From: Burkholderiales bacterium
GTDB lineage: Bacteria; Pseudomonadota; Gammaproteobacteria; Burkholderiales; SG8-41
Assembly (NCBI GenBank): GCA_019635015.1
Contig: JAHCAG010000009.1
Location: forward strand, 1 to 53,734
Length of the DNA stretch: 53,734 bases
Direction of reading: 5' to 3'
Made by a program: the position numbers and the translations under genes. Positions 52,220 to 53,734 of this stretch are shown here, in pieces (the first letter of the stretch is position 1; the number at the start of each line of letters is the position of its first letter). The notes beneath the pieces were generated by a model. It was not told the DNA's origin, searched no databases, and saw only the letters and a list, made by a program, of their open reading frames with translations.

Positions 52220-53461
52220 ATGAATAAAAATATACTGTCGAAAATCCGGGTCGTCGACATGACCGAAGGCGTTGCCGGCCCCTACGCCGCCACGCTGCTG
52301 GGCGACATGGGCGCGGACGTGATCAAGGTCGAACGCCGTGAAGGCGACTGGCAGCGCAGTGCCGGGCGCGGCGAGCCGGGACGCCACGGCAATCCGCAGT
52401 TCGTCGCGCTCAACCGCAACAAGCGCGACATCGGCATCGACCTCAACAACGACGAGGGCCGCCGCATCGTCGAGCGCCTGGTGTCAAAAGCCGATGTGGT
52501 GATTTCGAACTACCGGGCCGGCGTGATGGCGAAGCTGGGCTTCGGTTATGAGCGCTGCAGGGCGCTCAGGCCCGAAATCATCTATTGCACGATCTCCGGT
52601 TTCGGGCAGGAAGGCGCCTATGCGCAACTGCCCGCCAGCGACACCATACTGCAGGCGGTCAGTGGCGTGATGAGCGTGGTGGGCGAGCCGGACGGCGCGC
52701 CGCTGCGCGTCGGATTTCCGCTGATCGACATGACGGCGGCAAATTCCGCGGTGCAGTCAGTACTGCTGGCGCTTTATGGCCGTCTGACCGGGCAGGGCGG
52801 CGCCCACATCGACGTGAGCCTGATGGCGGCAGCCGCTTCCTTGATGTGCGGCGGTTTCACCGAATACATGGCTTCCGGCCGCCTGCCGCCGCGCCAGGGC
52901 AACCAGAACAGCCTGCTTGCGCCGGCCGGCGCTTTCGAAGTCGCTGGTGGCCGTTTCATCACCATCGCGGTGCTGCGCGACTCGCATTGGCAGAAGTTTT
53001 GCGCAGCTCTGGAGCTGCACGACCTTGCGGCTGACGGCAGATTCAGCAGCAATGCCGGCCGCGTCAAAAGCCGCGCGGAACTGGACACCATCATCGTGCC
53101 GCTGCTGAAATCGAAGCCCGCGGAATACTGGCTGGAGCGCCTGCGGGCCGCCGACATCCTCTGCGGCCCGATCAATACGGTGGCCGATGTGCTGGCGGAC
53201 CCTGCGCTGACAGCCATCCTGCCGCTGCTCGACACCGGCTTGCCAGACATCACTCGCGCAATGGGTGCACCGATCCGTTACAACGGCGAATTCTTTGATG
53301 CAGAGCGGCCCTCACCGGCGAAAGGCCAGCATACCCGCGATGTGCTGGCGGAGATCGGATACGACCCGAAACAGATCGAGAATTTACTGGCTGCCGGCAG
53401 TGCCTTTGCCGAAGTCCCGCAAGGGGTGGATGTTCGTGCCGGGTCTCCGATCAAATCGTGA
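52220..53461 (+). CDS. Family III CoA-transferase (CaiB/BaiF)
   Basis: 413 residues from the ATG at 52220 with GAGG just upstream. It moves CoA between carboxylic acids via an Asp-linked thioester. Features are VVDMTEGVAGPYAATLLGDMG (in pieces, about 11-31), DVIKVERREGD, ALNRNKRDIGIDLN (about 64-77), FPLIDMTAANSAVQSVLLAL with the catalytic-position Asp, and LRAADILCGPINTVADVL. It diverges from hsdM across 90 bases. GC-rich, so it marks the return to core-like sequence. Confidence 0.9.
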   Translation: MNKNILSKIRVVDMTEGVAGPYAATLLGDMGADVIKVERREGDWQRSAGRGEPGRHGNPQFVALNRNKRDIGIDLNNDEGRRIVERLVSKADVVISNYRAGVMAKLGFGYERCRALRPEIIYCTISGFGQEGAYAQLPASDTILQAVSGVMSVVGEPDGAPLRVGFPLIDMTAANSAVQSVLLALYGRLTGQGGAHIDVSLMAAAASLMCGGFTEYMASGRLPPRQGNQNSLLAPAGAFEVAGGRFITIAVLRDSHWQKFCAALELHDLAADGRFSSNAGRVKSRAELDTIIVPLLKSKPAEYWLERLRAADILCGPINTVADVLADPALTAILPLLDTGLPDITRAMGAPIRYNGEFFDAERPSPAKGQHTRDVLAEIGYDPKQIENLLAAGSAFAEVPQGVDVRAGSPIKS

Positions 53462-53579
53462 ACAGGATGATCAGCGTGGCTGCAAAGACAAAGACCATCA
53501 GCACCGAAATAAAGTCGTGGATGTTGACATCTACGGGATCGTCATCTTCGTAGTTCATCCTGTCGCAGGCGGCGCACAT
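53451..53579 (-). CDS. Tiny membrane protein with CxxC
   Basis: 42 residues: MCAACDRMNYEDDDPVDVNI followed by one hydrophobic helix (FISVLMVFVFAATLIILF). An AGGAG lies 8 bases before the ATG, which overlaps the stop of the PepSY-like gene (TGATG), so coupling is strong evidence that it is real. The end overlaps the CoA-transferase stop by 11 bases. The function is unknown; the CxxC in front of a membrane anchor suggests metal or haem handling, as inference. Confidence 0.6.
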   Translation of the reverse strand: MCAACDRMNYEDDDPVDVNIHDFISVLMVFVFAATLIILFTI

Positions 53580-53734
53580 CAGAAACGCTCCTGTTCGAGG
53601 ATGATTTCGCCATTGCTGGATTTGACGTACAGTTTGATTCTGCCGAGCTCGCCGCGGGCCTTGATTTCGTAGCAACGGCCCTTGCGCTCCAGTTCCCGGA
53701 TGTCACGTATGCCCCTGGCTTCGATTTTTTGCAA
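53579..53734 (-). CDS. PepSY-like protein, C-terminal part (partial)
   Basis: 51 residues remain; the gene enters from beyond the right edge. LERKGRCYEIKARGELG and RIKLYVKSSNGEIILEQERF (in pieces) look like the last strands of a PepSY domain, a periplasmic or membrane regulator of proteases or redox proteins. It is translationally coupled to the tiny membrane protein. Confidence 0.55.
   Translation of the reverse strand: MQKIEARGIRDIRELERKGRCYEIKARGELGRIKLYVKSSNGEIILEQERF

Overview
The window looks like a chromosome segment of a high-GC betaproteobacterium, probably from the Burkholderiales/Rhodocyclales side. The evidence is the GC-rich core codon usage, a CIRCE-controlled groESL, a ubiC-ubiA-ubiD run, a PA2778/PA2779-type gene pair, and four solitary Bug/TctC-type periplasmic binding proteins, a family greatly expanded in that class. 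No rRNA, integrase, complete insertion sequence, prophage or CRISPR array is visible. Taxonomy is inference; the sequence itself only supports a GC-rich proteobacterium.

Layout. (1) 1-15.9 kb is GC-rich core: the 3' end of metY, a lipoprotein C39-like peptidase pair, ilvD, lgt, a SapC-family gene, tRNA-Ala(CGC) followed by an unusual array of perfect hairpins and a copy of the tRNA 3' end, DUF2062, a NavAb-like sodium channel, two overlapping acyl-CoA dehydrogenases, ridA, recG and ubiC-ubiA-ubiD. (2) 16.0-26.9 kb is a lower-GC catabolic island. A leftward operon (HpaB-type flavin monooxygenase, flavin reductase, DUF2848, cupin, amidase) diverges from a rightward one (MarR, then the trio amidohydrolase-like / Bug protein / DUF6917-like, present twice). 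The amidohydrolase-like pair lacks most metal ligands of its superfamily, and the second DUF6917-like protein carries an extra tautomerase-like N-terminal domain. This is the strongest candidate for an undescribed system. (3) 27.1-35.4 kb is core again: dacB, a beta-CASP nuclease, a molybdenum-carrier/SLOG-like protein, bioA, a conserved unknown, groES-groEL and tRNA-Phe.

(4) 35.4-41.8 kb, just after tRNA-Phe, is an accessory stretch: Bug protein, a tRNA-Phe-like fragment, a LysR regulator, a D-cysteine desulfhydrase-like enzyme, a sulfatase and another Bug protein. (5) 41.8-52.1 kb is a defence island, all on the minus strand: two different hsdM genes with a small zinc-ribbon gene between them, hipB-hipA with three phased operators, an AbiEi-like antitoxin with a truncated AbiEii-like toxin fused by overlap to hsdS, then hsdR. 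Toxin-antitoxin modules are thus nested between the M and S/R genes of a type I restriction system. (6) 52.2-53.7 kb holds a family III CoA-transferase and a tiny membrane protein next to a PepSY-like gene cut by the window edge.

How the genes may work together: the island at 16-27 kb reads as import or sensing of an organic acid or aromatic compound (Bug proteins), FADH2-dependent ring hydroxylation (HpaB-like plus reductase), and hydrolytic steps (amidase, DUF2848, amidohydrolase-like proteins), controlled by MarR. The substrate cannot be read from the sequence.
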